A DNA stretch of 64,000 nucleotides from Pseudomonadota bacterium (GTDB taxonomy: Bacteria > Pseudomonadota > Gammaproteobacteria > Burkholderiales > Burkholderiaceae_C): assembly GCA_023442945.1 (NCBI GenBank), contig JAEZWW010000048.1, positions 1-64,000 of the forward strand, read 5' to 3'. Position 1 is the stretch's first letter. Each line of letters opens with the position of its first letter. The notes below the pieces were generated by a model, which worked only from the letters and a program-made list of their open reading frames with translations, searched no databases and was not told where the DNA came from. Made by a program: the position numbers and the translations under genes. This document shows positions 24,788 through 33,135 of this stretch, in pieces.

Positions 24788-25692
24788 TGCTGCGTTTTTT
24801 CAAGTCGCTGTCGACCCTGCAATGGGCCCTGGGCCTGTCGTTCTTGCTTCACGCCGTGGTGCTGACGGTGCGCTTTGTCGACCCCGAGGGTTTCCAGCGC
24901 GTGTTTCAGGACACCACACTGGACGTGGTGCTGGTCAACGCCAAGTCGGACGAAGCCCCGGAGAAGCCTCAGGCCATCGCCCAGGCCAACCTGGCCGGCG
25001 GTGGCGAGGCCGAAGGCCGGCGCATTGCCACCACGCCGCTGCCGCCCAGCCTGCAGGAATCCGCCGGTGACGCCCCCGTCCAAGAGAGCCAGCGCCGCAT
25101 CGACAACATGCTGGAGCAGCAAGAGGTGCTCCTGGCCCAGGTGCGCCAGCAGCTGGCGGCCATGCCCAAGGTCAACCCGCAGAAGCTGAGCGACGACCCC
25201 GAAGCGCAGGCGCAGGAAGAGCGCCGCCAGCAGCTGTCCAAACTGCTGGCCGCCATCGAGCAGCGCGTCGACGAAGAAAACTCGCGCCCGCGCAAACGCT
25301 TTTTGAGCCCTTCCACGCTGGGCACGACCTACGCGCAGTACTACGACGACATGCGCCGCAAGATCGAGGTCGAAGGCACGACCAACTTCCCGCAGATGGC
25401 CGGCCGCAAGCTGTACGGCGAGCTGCTGATGGCGCTGCTGATCAACAAGGACGGCCGCATCGTCGATGCGCGGGTGGTGCAAAGCTCGGGCAACCGCGCG
25501 CTGGACCGTTTTGCCGAGCTGATCGCCTCGCGCTCGGCACCATTCGGCCCGTTCACGGCGGCGATGCGCAAGGACACCGACCAGTTCGACGTGACGGCGC
25601 GCTTCAAGTTCACGCACGATCAGAAGCTGGAAACCACGCTGCAGGCGGATCCGCTGGCCACGGCTGTAAAGAACGGTGAAACACCCCCCTGA
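24787..25692 (+). CDS. TonB-like energy transducer protein
   Basis: This 301-residue protein has one N-terminal membrane anchor (about residues 12-30, WALGLSFLLHAVVLTV), a long periplasmic linker with a predicted coiled coil (IDNMLEQQEVLLAQVRQQLA; EERRQQLSKLLAAIEQRV), and a C-terminal TonB-like domain (GELLMALLINKDGRIVDARV, then VVQSSGNRALDRFA). The typical Pro-rich linker is replaced by the coiled coil. Linkage to an RNB ribonuclease is seen in related bacteria, and it may serve a specialised envelope role rather than iron uptake. The ATG overlaps the previous stop (taatg). Confidence 0.88.
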   Translation: MLRFFKSLSTLQWALGLSFLLHAVVLTVRFVDPEGFQRVFQDTTLDVVLVNAKSDEAPEKPQAIAQANLAGGGEAEGRRIATTPLPPSLQESAGDAPVQESQRRIDNMLEQQEVLLAQVRQQLAAMPKVNPQKLSDDPEAQAQEERRQQLSKLLAAIEQRVDEENSRPRKRFLSPSTLGTTYAQYYDDMRRKIEVEGTTNFPQMAGRKLYGELLMALLINKDGRIVDARVVQSSGNRALDRFAELIASRSAPFGPFTAAMRKDTDQFDVTARFKFTHDQKLETTLQADPLATAVKNGETPP

Positions 25693-25892
25693 GTCGCCTT
25701 CGGCGCCATCCCCCCTCTCTCTTCGCGCTGCGCGCTTCGGGAGGGGCGACAACGCCAATGCCCGGCGCAGGTCCGGGCATGGCGTTCGCGGGGGCGGTGG
25801 GCTGCGCCACCGCGGCTTGAATACCAGCGGTTCCGCGCTTGATTCACCTGGCGAGGCTGTCATGACGGCATCGAACGTCTGCCGCAGTCACC
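25693..25892. other. 200-bp GC-rich spacer
   Basis: There is no gene here. It contains inverted motifs (a gtcgcc-type arm near 25694 with ggcgac near 25745; gcccggc...gtccgggc near 25760-25788) and resembles the GC-rich intergenic repeats frequent in Comamonadaceae. Confidence 0.45.
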
Positions 25893-26639
25893 ATGTTTGG
25901 TGCGCCTGACATGCTGCGCACCTTCGGCCGCTGGATTCTGCTGTGCCTGCTGGCGCTGCTGTTGCTGGAGGCGTTTTTTATCGGCCGCATCGCGCTGATG
26001 GCGGTGCTGGACCCGAAGTCGACGGCGTTTCAGCGCTCGGAGGCGTGGCGGCTGGCGACGCAGGGCGAGCTGCGCTGGCGGCAGGACTGGCGCGATTACG
26101 ACCAGATATCGGACCACCTGAAGCGCGCGGTGATCGCGTCGGAAGACGACAGCTTCGTCAACCACGAGGGCGTGGACTGGGACGCGATTGAAAAGGCCTG
26201 GCAGCGCAACGCCAAGGCCGAAGAAGCAGCGGCCGCGCGCGCCGAGCAGAACCGCCCCGCGCGGCCGGTGCGCATCCGGGGCGGATCGACCATCACGCAG
26301 CAGCTGGCCAAAAACCTGTTCCTTTCCGGCGAGCGCACGCTGGCGCGCAAGGGGCAGGAGCTGGTGCTGACCTACGCGCTGGAGACGCTGCTGAGCAAGC
26401 GGCGCATCCTGGAGATCTACCTCAACAACGTCGAATGGGGCGAAGGCGTGTTCGGTGCCGAAGCGGCCGCGCAGCACTATTTCCGCAAGAGCGCGGCGCA
26501 GCTGAGCGCCCGCGAAGCGGCGCGCCTGGCCGTGATGCTGCCGCGCCCGCGCTACTTCGAGAAGCTGCCGCGCTCCGCCTACCTGAACAACCGCACCTCA
26601 ATCATCATGGGGCGCATGCGCTCGGCCGAACTGCCCTGA
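25893..26639 (+). CDS. mtgA: Monofunctional biosynthetic peptidoglycan transglycosylase
   Basis: A family GT51 glycosyltransferase of 248 residues (242 if started at the ATG at 25911). It has one N-terminal membrane helix (about residues 12-32) and the conserved blocks EDDSFVNHEGVDWDAI (catalytic Glu), GGSTITQQLAKNLFLSGERT, and KRRILEIYLNNVEWG. It polymerises lipid II glycan strands at the outer face of the inner membrane and lacks a transpeptidase domain. The stretch after the first block is enlarged by an Ala/Glu-rich insertion (AKAEEAAAARAEQNRPARP). Confidence 0.95.
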   Translation: MFGAPDMLRTFGRWILLCLLALLLLEAFFIGRIALMAVLDPKSTAFQRSEAWRLATQGELRWRQDWRDYDQISDHLKRAVIASEDDSFVNHEGVDWDAIEKAWQRNAKAEEAAAARAEQNRPARPVRIRGGSTITQQLAKNLFLSGERTLARKGQELVLTYALETLLSKRRILEIYLNNVEWGEGVFGAEAAAQHYFRKSAAQLSAREAARLAVMLPRPRYFEKLPRSAYLNNRTSIIMGRMRSAELP

Positions 26640-26671
26640 GCGGCCACCCGATGCGCCCCGTGGGCGTGCGT

Positions 26672-26736
26672 TGATTTCATACCGATTCGCCCCCTGCCCT
26701 AGTCCAACCTGCGCGGCCAGCTATAATTTTTGAAGC
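26672..26736 (-). repeat. Dispersed repeat copy R7, upstream of ruvC
   Basis: The sequence ccctagtccaacctgcgcgg, then ccagctataatttttgaagc. The variable end reads TATAAT (26722-26727), 10 bases before the ruvC ATG. Confidence 0.8.
26722..26727 (+). promoter_or_regulatory. ruvC: Consensus -10 (TATAAT) before ruvC, inside repeat R7
   Basis: A perfect TATAAT ends 10 bases upstream of the ruvC start. Initiation from it would give a leaderless or nearly leaderless mRNA. No good -35 is seen at the usual distance, and no ribosome site is visible before the ATG, which fits a leaderless start. Confidence 0.4.
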
Positions 26737-26737
26737 A

Positions 26738-27277
26738 ATGAGAGTGCTTGGCATTGACCCCGGACTGCGCACCACGGGCTTTGGCGTGCTCGACGTGGAT
26801 GGGCCGCGTCTGCGCTACGTGGCCAGCGGCGTGATCGAAACGCGCGAAGTCGACCAGGGGCATTTGCCGGCGCGGCTGAAGGTGTTGTTCGACGGCATTG
26901 CCGAGCTGAACGCACGCTACCGGCCCGAGGTGGCGGCGGTGGAGATCGTCTTCGTCAATGTCAACCCGCAGGCCACACTGCTGCTGGGCCAGGCGCGCGG
27001 CGCCTGCGTGACGGCGCTGGTGGCGGGCAACCTGCCGGTGGCCGAGTACACCGCGCTGCAGATGAAAAAAGCCGTGGCCGGCCATGGCCGCGCGGCCAAG
27101 GCGCAGGTGCAGGCGATGGTGCAGCGGCTGCTGCAACTGCCCTCGGCGCCGCGCCCCGATGCGGCCGACGCGCTGGGCCTGGCCATCACCCACGCCCACG
27201 CCGGCGCAGCGCTGGCGCGGCTGGCGTCGGCCGGCCAAGCGCGGCGCACCAGCAGCATGTACCGGCAGTCGCGCTGA
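26738..27277 (+). CDS. ruvC: Holliday junction endonuclease RuvC
   Basis: This 179-residue resolvase cuts Holliday junctions after RuvAB branch migration. It starts MRVLGIDPGLRTTGFGV with catalytic Asp7; the Glu of VEIVFVNVNPQATLLL and the late Asp pair in RPDAADALGLAITHAHA complete the acidic site. ruvB lies about 35 kb away in the window; ruvA is not seen. Repeat copies flank the gene on both sides (R7 and R8). Confidence 0.97.
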   Translation: MRVLGIDPGLRTTGFGVLDVDGPRLRYVASGVIETREVDQGHLPARLKVLFDGIAELNARYRPEVAAVEIVFVNVNPQATLLLGQARGACVTALVAGNLPVAEYTALQMKKAVAGHGRAAKAQVQAMVQRLLQLPSAPRPDAADALGLAITHAHAGAALARLASAGQARRTSSMYRQSR

Positions 27278-27283
27278 GCGATG

Positions 27284-27348
27284 TTTTCAAGCCTTTTGGG
27301 CCGCTGGCCCTACAAGCATCTGCGCGAGCAGCTACTACTTTTATAGCG
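27284..27348 (-). repeat. Dispersed repeat copy R8
   Basis: The sequence ctggccctacaagcatctgc, then gcgagcagctactactttta, between the convergent ruvC and small membrane-protein genes. Confidence 0.85.
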
Positions 27349-27364
27349 CAACTGTGCGCCGCTT

Positions 27365-27541
27365 CTACAGCACGCGCTCGGCGATCAGCACCGCAAAGAA
27401 GCCCAGCGCGGCCAACAGCGTCCACTTCAGCACCACCCAGCCGATGACGCGAAAGCGTGGCTGGCCCGTGGCGGCGTAGTACGCAAAGCACACGCCCGAC
27501 ACCAGCAAGAGCAGCAGGATGAGCCAGCGAAACAGCAGCAC
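27365..27541 (-). CDS. Small two-helix membrane protein downstream of lpxC
   Basis: A 58-residue product starting at a GTG (27541) is nearly all hydrophobic: helix one (FRWLILLLLLVSGVCFAYYA), a short polar turn (ATGQPRFRVIG) and helix two (WVVLKWTLLAALGFFAVLIA). It begins 32 bases after the lpxC stop, so it is probably the last gene of that transcript. No ribosome site is obvious and the start is uncertain. I do not recognise the family, but the composition leaves little doubt that it is coding. Confidence 0.65.
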   Translation of the reverse strand: MLLFRWLILLLLLVSGVCFAYYAATGQPRFRVIGWVVLKWTLLAALGFFAVLIAERVL

Positions 27542-27573
27542 GTTGGTGCGGACGAACGGTGCGGCGCCGGCGC

Positions 27574-28497
27574 TTACCAGGCGCGCGCCAGCTGCGCAAA
27601 GCCCTGCGGGGCCTGGCGCTCGTCTTCGAAAGTGACGATTTCCCACGCGTCTTCGTGCGACAGCAATTCGCGCAGCAGGCGGTTGTTGAGCGCGTGGCCG
27701 GAGCGGAACGCGGTGTAGGCGGCCAGCATCGGCTTGCCGACGCAGTACAGGTCGCCGATGGCGTCGAGGATCTTGTGCTTGGCGAATTCCTCGGCATAGC
27801 GCAGGCCGTCGGCGTTGAGCACCTTGGTGTCGTCCATGACGACGGCGTTGTCCAGGCCACCGCCCAGCGCCAGACCGTTGGCGCGCATGGTCTCCACGTC
27901 CTTGCTGAAGGCGAAGGTGCGCGCGCGCGCGATGTCGCGGCTGTAGCGGCCCGAGCCCATGTCGAATTCGACGCGCTGGCCCGTGGCGTCGATCGCCGGG
28001 TGCTGGAAGTCGATCTCGAACGCGAGCGTGAAGCCGTGGTGCGGCGCCAGGCGTGCCCACTTGAGCTGATCGCCCTCGCCTTCGCGCACCTCCACCTCGC
28101 GCTTGACGCGCAGGAACTGCTTGGGCGCCTTCTGCTGTTCGATGCCCGCGCTTTGCAGCAGGTACACGAAGGAAGACGACGAGCCGTCGAGGATCGGCAC
28201 TTCTTCGGCCGTGATGTCGATGTACAGGTTGTCCAGCCCCAAGCCAGCGCACGCCGACATCAGGTGTTCGACGGTGCGGACCTTGGCATCGCCCTGGGAC
28301 AGCGTGGACGCCAGGCGCGTGTCGGTCACCGACAGGGCCGACACGGGGATGTCGACCGGTTGCGGCAGGTCGATGCGGCGAAAGACGATGCCGGTGCCCG
28401 GCGGCGCGGGGCGCAGCGTGAGCTCAACCCGCTCGCCGCTGTGCAGGCCGACCCCGACCGCGCGGGTCAGGGATTTGAGGGTGCGTTGCGCAAGCAT
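27574..28497 (-). CDS. lpxC: UDP-3-O-acyl-N-acetylglucosamine deacetylase
   Basis: LpxC is the zinc deacetylase that commits UDP-GlcNAc to lipid A synthesis. The ATG at 28497 (MLAQRTLKSLTRAVGVGLHSG) gives 307 residues. Zinc ligands are visible in VRTVEHLMSA and in KHKILDAIGDLY (His and Asp), and the catalytic His in SGHALNNRLL. It closes the dcw cluster after ftsZ, the standard order in proteobacteria. A terminator and repeat R9 lie between ftsZ and lpxC, so lpxC may have its own promoter. Confidence 0.97.
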   Translation of the reverse strand: MLAQRTLKSLTRAVGVGLHSGERVELTLRPAPPGTGIVFRRIDLPQPVDIPVSALSVTDTRLASTLSQGDAKVRTVEHLMSACAGLGLDNLYIDITAEEVPILDGSSSSFVYLLQSAGIEQQKAPKQFLRVKREVEVREGEGDQLKWARLAPHHGFTLAFEIDFQHPAIDATGQRVEFDMGSGRYSRDIARARTFAFSKDVETMRANGLALGGGLDNAVVMDDTKVLNADGLRYAEEFAKHKILDAIGDLYCVGKPMLAAYTAFRSGHALNNRLLRELLSHEDAWEIVTFEDERQAPQGFAQLARAW

Positions 28498-28557
28498 GGG
28501 GTCGATTTTAGGGCGGCGGGCGCTCGCCACGCGCGCAGAGGGCCATCGGTTCGGCAT

Positions 28558-28626
28558 GTGAAATCAAGTGCCAAATAGGCCGCCAGCCCAGGTGGATTCT
28601 GCGCAGGCAGCTTCTTTATTCATAGC
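28558..28626 (-). repeat. Dispersed repeat copy R9
   Basis: The sequence aggtggattctgcgcaggca, then gcttctttattcatagc, lies between ftsZ and lpxC and is directly joined to the ftsZ terminator. Confidence 0.85.
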
Positions 28627-28664
28627 AAAAAGCGCTGCTCGGGGTCACCGGGCAGCGCTTTGCT
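28626..28664 (-). terminator. Rho-independent terminator after ftsZ
   Basis: The stem aaagcgctgc / gcagcgcttt has a GC-rich loop and ends in T5 on the minus strand. It lies about 50 bases after the ftsZ stop and should isolate most dcw transcripts from lpxC. Confidence 0.8.
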
Positions 28665-28715
28665 TGCCTTGACTTGAACGCACGAGGCGTCCCGGCCGTG
28701 GACCGGCGCGGTCGC

Positions 28716-29921
28716 TCAGTCCGCCTGCTTGCGCAGGAAGGCCGGGATCTCAAAGTCGTCCATGCCGCCCGACGACAGCGCGTCCACCTTGGCCGCGGCC
28801 TGCGTGCGGTTGGTGCGCCACACGCTGGGCACCGCCATGTTGCCGTAGTCGGCCTGTGCCTGGCCGGCTTGCGGCTGGGTCGGCGTGACGAACATGGGCT
28901 GGTTGTCGGTGCCGGTGCGCAGACCGCCCTGCACCACGGTGATGGGCTGACGGCGCATCGCCTGGCGCGACAGGCCGGTGGCCAGCACGGTGACGCGCAG
29001 GTCTTCGCCCAGCGAATCGTCGTAGGCGGCGCCGAAGATGACGTGTGCGTCCTGCGAGGCGTAGGCGCGGATGGTGTTCATCGCTTCCTTCGACTCGTTC
29101 AGCTTCAGCGAACCCTTGGACGCGGTGACCAGCACCAGCACGCCCTTGGCGCCCGACAGGTCGATGCCTTCCAGCAGCGGGCAGGCGATGGCCTGCTCAG
29201 CGGCGATGCGGGCGCGGTCCGGGCCGTTGGCCGTGGCCGTGCCCATCATGGCCTTGCCGGGCTCGCCCATGATGGTGCGCACGTCTTCGAAGTCGACGTT
29301 GACGAAGCCGTAGTCGTTGATGATTTCGGCGATGCCGCCGACGGCGTTCTTCAGCACGTCGTTGGCTTGGGCGAAGGCTTCTTCCTGCGTGATGTCATCG
29401 CCCAGGACTTCCAGCAGCTTCTCGTTCAGCACCACCACCAGCGAGTCGACGTTGGCTTCGAGCTCGGTCAGGCCGGACTCGGCGTTGGTCATGCGGCGGC
29501 CACCTTCCCAGTCGAAGGGCTTGGTCACCACGCCCACCGTCAGGATGCCCATGTCCTTGGCAATGCGCGCGATCACCGGCGCGGCGCCGGTGCCGGTGCC
29601 CCCGCCCATGCCGGCAGTGATGAAGAGCATGTGCGCACCGCGGATCGCCTGGCGGATGTCGTCGGCAGCAGCCTCGGCGGCTTCGCGGCCTTTCTCGGGC
29701 TTGCTGCCGGCCCCCAGGCCGCTGTTGCCCAGTTGGATGCTGGCGGTGGCCAGGGTGCGGCCGAGCGCCTGCGCGTCGGTGTTGGCGCAGATGAATTCCA
29801 CGCCCTGCACGTTGCGGGTGACCATGTGATCGACCGCATTGCTGCCGCCGCCACCGACGCCGATGACCTTGATCTGGGTGCCGGCGTTGAAGCCTTCGGT
29901 TTCAATCATTTCGATGCTCAT
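28716..29921 (-). CDS. ftsZ: Cell division protein FtsZ
   Basis: This tubulin-like GTPase forms the division ring. The 401-residue protein has the nucleotide loop VGGGGSNAVDHM near residue 22, the tubulin signature GGGTGTGAAPVIA near residue 107, and the T7 loop region. A variable linker rich in Gln and Ala follows, then the C-terminal peptide DDFEIPAFLRKQAD that binds FtsA and ZipA. An aggag site precedes the ATG. The 173-bp gap to ftsA is the largest within the fts block and probably holds an ftsZ promoter. Confidence 0.98.
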   Translation of the reverse strand: MSIEMIETEGFNAGTQIKVIGVGGGGSNAVDHMVTRNVQGVEFICANTDAQALGRTLATASIQLGNSGLGAGSKPEKGREAAEAAADDIRQAIRGAHMLFITAGMGGGTGTGAAPVIARIAKDMGILTVGVVTKPFDWEGGRRMTNAESGLTELEANVDSLVVVLNEKLLEVLGDDITQEEAFAQANDVLKNAVGGIAEIINDYGFVNVDFEDVRTIMGEPGKAMMGTATANGPDRARIAAEQAIACPLLEGIDLSGAKGVLVLVTASKGSLKLNESKEAMNTIRAYASQDAHVIFGAAYDDSLGEDLRVTVLATGLSRQAMRRQPITVVQGGLRTGTDNQPMFVTPTQPQAGQAQADYGNMAVPSVWRTNRTQAAAKVDALSSGGMDDFEIPAFLRKQAD

Positions 29922-30094
29922 GGTGGACTCCTAATTCTGTCTGCAGTTGCCTGGGATGGTTGGGATTTTGGGTTGCGCGGACGGTAAAAACACGATGTCA
30001 GGGTAAATGTGTGTGACCGCTTACGGCGGTCCGGTGCCTTGCCAGCCGGAGGACACGGATCGAAGGCGTGCGTACAGGGTGCGCATGGTCATGG

Positions 30095-31324
30095 TCAGAA
30101 GTTCCCCACGATGAAGTCCTTGAACCGGCCGAACGCGGTTTTCACGCCGCTGGTTTTCTGGGCCACCTTGAAGCCGCGCAGGCGCGCCTGGCGGGCCTCT
30201 TCCATCAAGCCCATCACGGTGGCCGCGCGCGGCTGGGCCACCATGTCCGACAGCGCCCGGGAGTACTTCGGTACGCCGCGGCGGACGGGTTTCAGGAAGA
30301 TGTCTTCGCCGAGCTCGACCATGCCCGGAATCACGGCGCTGCCGCCGGTCAGCACGACGCCGGAGGACAGCACCTCTTCGTAGCCGGAATCGCGGATGAC
30401 CTGTTGCACCAGCGAAAAGATTTCTTCGACGCGCGGCTCGATCACGCCGGCCAGCGCCTGTTTGGACAGCATGCGCGGCGTGCGGTCACCCAGGCCCGGC
30501 ACTTCGACCTGGGTGTCGGCGTCGGCCAGCAGCTGTTTGGCGCAGCCGTGCGCGACCTTGATGTCCTCTGCATCCATGGTCGGCGTGCGCAAGGCCATGG
30601 CGATGTCGCTGGTGACCAGGTCGCCCGCGATCGGGATCACGGCCGTGTGACGAATGGACCCGCCGGCAAAGATGGCCACGTCGGTCGTGCCCGCGCCGAT
30701 GTCGACGCAGGCCACGCCCAGGTCGCGCTCGTCATCCGTCAGCACCGCCTGGGCCGAGGCCAGCGGGTTCAGCATCAGCTGATCGACTTCCAGGCCGCAG
30801 CGGCGGATGCACTTGATGATGTTTTCGGCCGCGCTTTGCGCGCCGGTCACGATGTGGACCTTGGCTTCCAGACGCATGCCGCTCATGCCCACAGGCTCGC
30901 GCACGTCCTGGCCGTCGATCACGAATTCCTGCGGCGCCACCAGCAGCAGGCGCTGGTCGCTGGAGATGTTGATGGCCTTGGCGGTTTCGACCACGCGCGC
31001 CACGTCGATCGGCGTGACTTCCTTGTCCTTCACGGCCACCATGCCGCTGGAGTTGATGCCGCGGATGTGGCTGCCCGTGATACCTGTGTACACACGGCCG
31101 ATCTTGCAATCGGCCATCAGCTCGGCTTCTTTCAGGGCTTGCTGGATGCTGGCCACGGTGGCGTCGATGTTGACGACCACGCCGCGCTTGAGCCCGTTGC
31201 TCGGCGCCACGCCCAGACCGGCCAGCTTCAGATCGCCGCCAGGCAGGACTTCACCCACCACCACCATGATCTTGGCGGTGCCGATGTCGAGTCCGACGAT
31301 CAGATCCTTGTACTCTTTTGCCAT
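30095..31324 (-). CDS. ftsA: Cell division protein FtsA
   Basis: An actin-fold membrane tether of FtsZ, 409 residues. It has the phosphate-1 loop VGLDIGTAKI at residues 10-19, the 1C interaction domain, VDIGAGTTDVAIF as phosphate-2, and VVLTGGSAVIPGM as the adenosine motif. The C-terminal amphipathic membrane-targeting helix is FGRFKDFIVGNF. It lies 32 bases after ftsQ and 173 bases before ftsZ. Confidence 0.98.
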   Translation of the reverse strand: MAKEYKDLIVGLDIGTAKIMVVVGEVLPGGDLKLAGLGVAPSNGLKRGVVVNIDATVASIQQALKEAELMADCKIGRVYTGITGSHIRGINSSGMVAVKDKEVTPIDVARVVETAKAINISSDQRLLLVAPQEFVIDGQDVREPVGMSGMRLEAKVHIVTGAQSAAENIIKCIRRCGLEVDQLMLNPLASAQAVLTDDERDLGVACVDIGAGTTDVAIFAGGSIRHTAVIPIAGDLVTSDIAMALRTPTMDAEDIKVAHGCAKQLLADADTQVEVPGLGDRTPRMLSKQALAGVIEPRVEEIFSLVQQVIRDSGYEEVLSSGVVLTGGSAVIPGMVELGEDIFLKPVRRGVPKYSRALSDMVAQPRAATVMGLMEEARQARLRGFKVAQKTSGVKTAFGRFKDFIVGNF

Positions 31325-31356
31325 GTTCTAGTCAGTCGATCCTGGTGTGCCCGGCC

Positions 31357-32151
31357 TCAGCGCCGCACCGGCGTCGCAGCGGCATCGGCCCGCACGGTGG
31401 TGACACCGCGCATGCGCAACGCATACCCGCCCACGTGGCGCAGGTCCGCCGTCTCGACGGCATCCAGCGTGCGCTGATGGCGCGCTGCCACTTCCTTCAC
31501 CGTTCCCACAAATTGGTTGAGCCGCGCGGCCAATTCCTGCGGCGTGCCTTGGCCCAGCTCGATGACCGCACCACGGTCGAGCTCGGCCACCCAGTTGCCG
31601 CGCGCCTGCAAGGTCAGCGCGGACAGCCGCGTATCCAGCGGCGCCACCAGCGGATTGAGCTGGTGCAACATGCTCAGCACCACCGATGCCTGCCCGTCCG
31701 GCCCCTGCAAGCGCGGAATGCGCCCTTCGTCGGCGTCGGAGTCGCCCACCTCGAACACTTCGCCTTGCTGGTTGACCAGTTCGCTGTCACCCTCGCCCCA
31801 GTGCGCGACCGGCACGTGCTCCTGCAAGGTGATGTGCAGTTGGTTGGGAAATTCGCGCTGCACCATCGCGCGCCGCACCCAGGGCACGGACTGGAATGCG
31901 GCCTGCGCCGCCGACAGGTCGAGCGTGAAGAAGTTGCCCGACAGCTTGGGCGCCACCGTGGCGCGCAGGCTGGCCGCGCTGTTGTGGGAGGTGTCCCCGC
32001 CTACGGTGATGCGGTCGATGGCGAACGCCGGATTGCGCAGGGCCCACCACAGGCCAGCTGCCACGCACGCCAGCACCAAGCCCGTCACGAGCAGCGAAGT
32101 CGTGACGTTCATCAGCCTGACATCCAGCGGCAGCGGCACCGTTGCGCTCAC
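31357..32151 (-). CDS. ftsQ: Cell division protein FtsQ
   Basis: The start is GTG at 32151, overlapping the ddlB stop as GTGA; longer in-frame starts would run into ddlB. The 264-residue bitopic protein has a membrane helix at about residues 15-35 (SLLVTGLVLACVAAGLWWAL), a POTRA domain from FAIDRITVGGDTSHNSAASL, and the beta domain after it. It links FtsB/FtsL to the division machinery in the periplasm. The C-terminus is slightly extended (ADAAATPVRR). Confidence 0.95.
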   Translation of the reverse strand: MSATVPLPLDVRLMNVTTSLLVTGLVLACVAAGLWWALRNPAFAIDRITVGGDTSHNSAASLRATVAPKLSGNFFTLDLSAAQAAFQSVPWVRRAMVQREFPNQLHITLQEHVPVAHWGEGDSELVNQQGEVFEVGDSDADEGRIPRLQGPDGQASVVLSMLHQLNPLVAPLDTRLSALTLQARGNWVAELDRGAVIELGQGTPQELAARLNQFVGTVKEVAARHQRTLDAVETADLRHVGGYALRMRGVTTVRADAAATPVRR

Positions 32152-33125
32152 GCAGTGCCCTCCTGGCTGCAGCCGTAGTCCAACGCGGCCCCGGCCAGCA
32201 ACTGCAGGCACAGGTCTTCGTAGCTGACGCCGGTCGCCTTGGCCGCCATGGGCACGAGCGAATGGCCCGTCATGCCGGGCGAGGTGTTGATTTCCAGCAG
32301 ATAGGGCTGGCGCGTGGCGCCGTCGATCATCACGTCGATGCGGCCCCAGCCGCGGCAGTCGAGCACACGGTAGGCCTTGACCACCAGCGCCTGGATCGCA
32401 GCCTCTTCGCCGGGCGGCAGATCGCAGGGCACGCGGTATTCGGTGTCGTCGGTGAAGTATTTGTTCTGGTAGTCGTACTTGCCCTCGGGTGCCACGATGT
32501 GGATCACCGGCAAGGCCCGCGCGCCCTCCCCTTCACCCAGCACCGGGCAGGTGACTTCGTCGCCGGCGATGAATTGCTCGCACAGCACGTCGGCGTCCAG
32601 CGCGACCGCAGCGGCCACCGCGGATTGCATCTGGCTGGCGGTGGTGACCTTGGTCACCCCGAGCGAAGAGCCTTCCCGTGCGGGCTTCACGATCAGCGGC
32701 AGCCCGAGCTCAGCCGGAATCGCATCGACCTGCGCTGGGGTGAACTGGCCGCGTCGCAGCAGCACGTGGCGCGGCGTGGGCAGGCCTTCGGCCTGCCAGA
32801 CCCGCTTGGTCATGACCTTGTCGATCGACATGCTGGACGCCATCACACCAGCGCCGGTGTAGGGGATACCCAACAGTTCCAGCGCACCCTGCACCGTGCC
32901 GTCTTCGCCGAAACGGCCGTGCAGCGCGATGAAGCAGCGCGCGAAGCCCTGGCGCTGCAGCTCGTCCATCGGTTGCTGGGCCGGATCGAAGGCGTGCGCG
33001 TCCACGCCCCGGGCGCGCAAGGCCTGGAGAACGCCCTGGCCGGACATCAGGGAGATCTCGCGTTCAGCCGAACGCCCCCCCATCAGCACCGCCACTTTTC
33101 CGAATTGAACGCCTTGTTGCACCAT
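32148..33125 (-). CDS. ddlB: D-alanine--D-alanine ligase
   Basis: Ddl makes the D-Ala-D-Ala dipeptide used by MurF. The ATG at 33125 lies 10 bases after the murC stop and gives 325 residues. Motifs of the ATP-grasp enzyme: VAVLMGGRSAEREISLMSG at the N-terminus, LPLIVKPAREGSSLGVTKV, the RIDVMID strand and LEINTSPGMTGHSLVP near the C-terminus. It sits between murC and ftsQ, the usual order. Confidence 0.97.
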   Translation of the reverse strand: MVQQGVQFGKVAVLMGGRSAEREISLMSGQGVLQALRARGVDAHAFDPAQQPMDELQRQGFARCFIALHGRFGEDGTVQGALELLGIPYTGAGVMASSMSIDKVMTKRVWQAEGLPTPRHVLLRRGQFTPAQVDAIPAELGLPLIVKPAREGSSLGVTKVTTASQMQSAVAAAVALDADVLCEQFIAGDEVTCPVLGEGEGARALPVIHIVAPEGKYDYQNKYFTDDTEYRVPCDLPPGEEAAIQALVVKAYRVLDCRGWGRIDVMIDGATRQPYLLEINTSPGMTGHSLVPMAAKATGVSYEDLCLQLLAGAALDYGCSQEGTA

Positions 33126-33135
33126 GATCCCAAAG

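Noticed and set aside
25860..26477. Minus-strand frame opposite mtgA
   Set aside because: It has shadow-type composition and mtgA on the plus strand is unmistakable.
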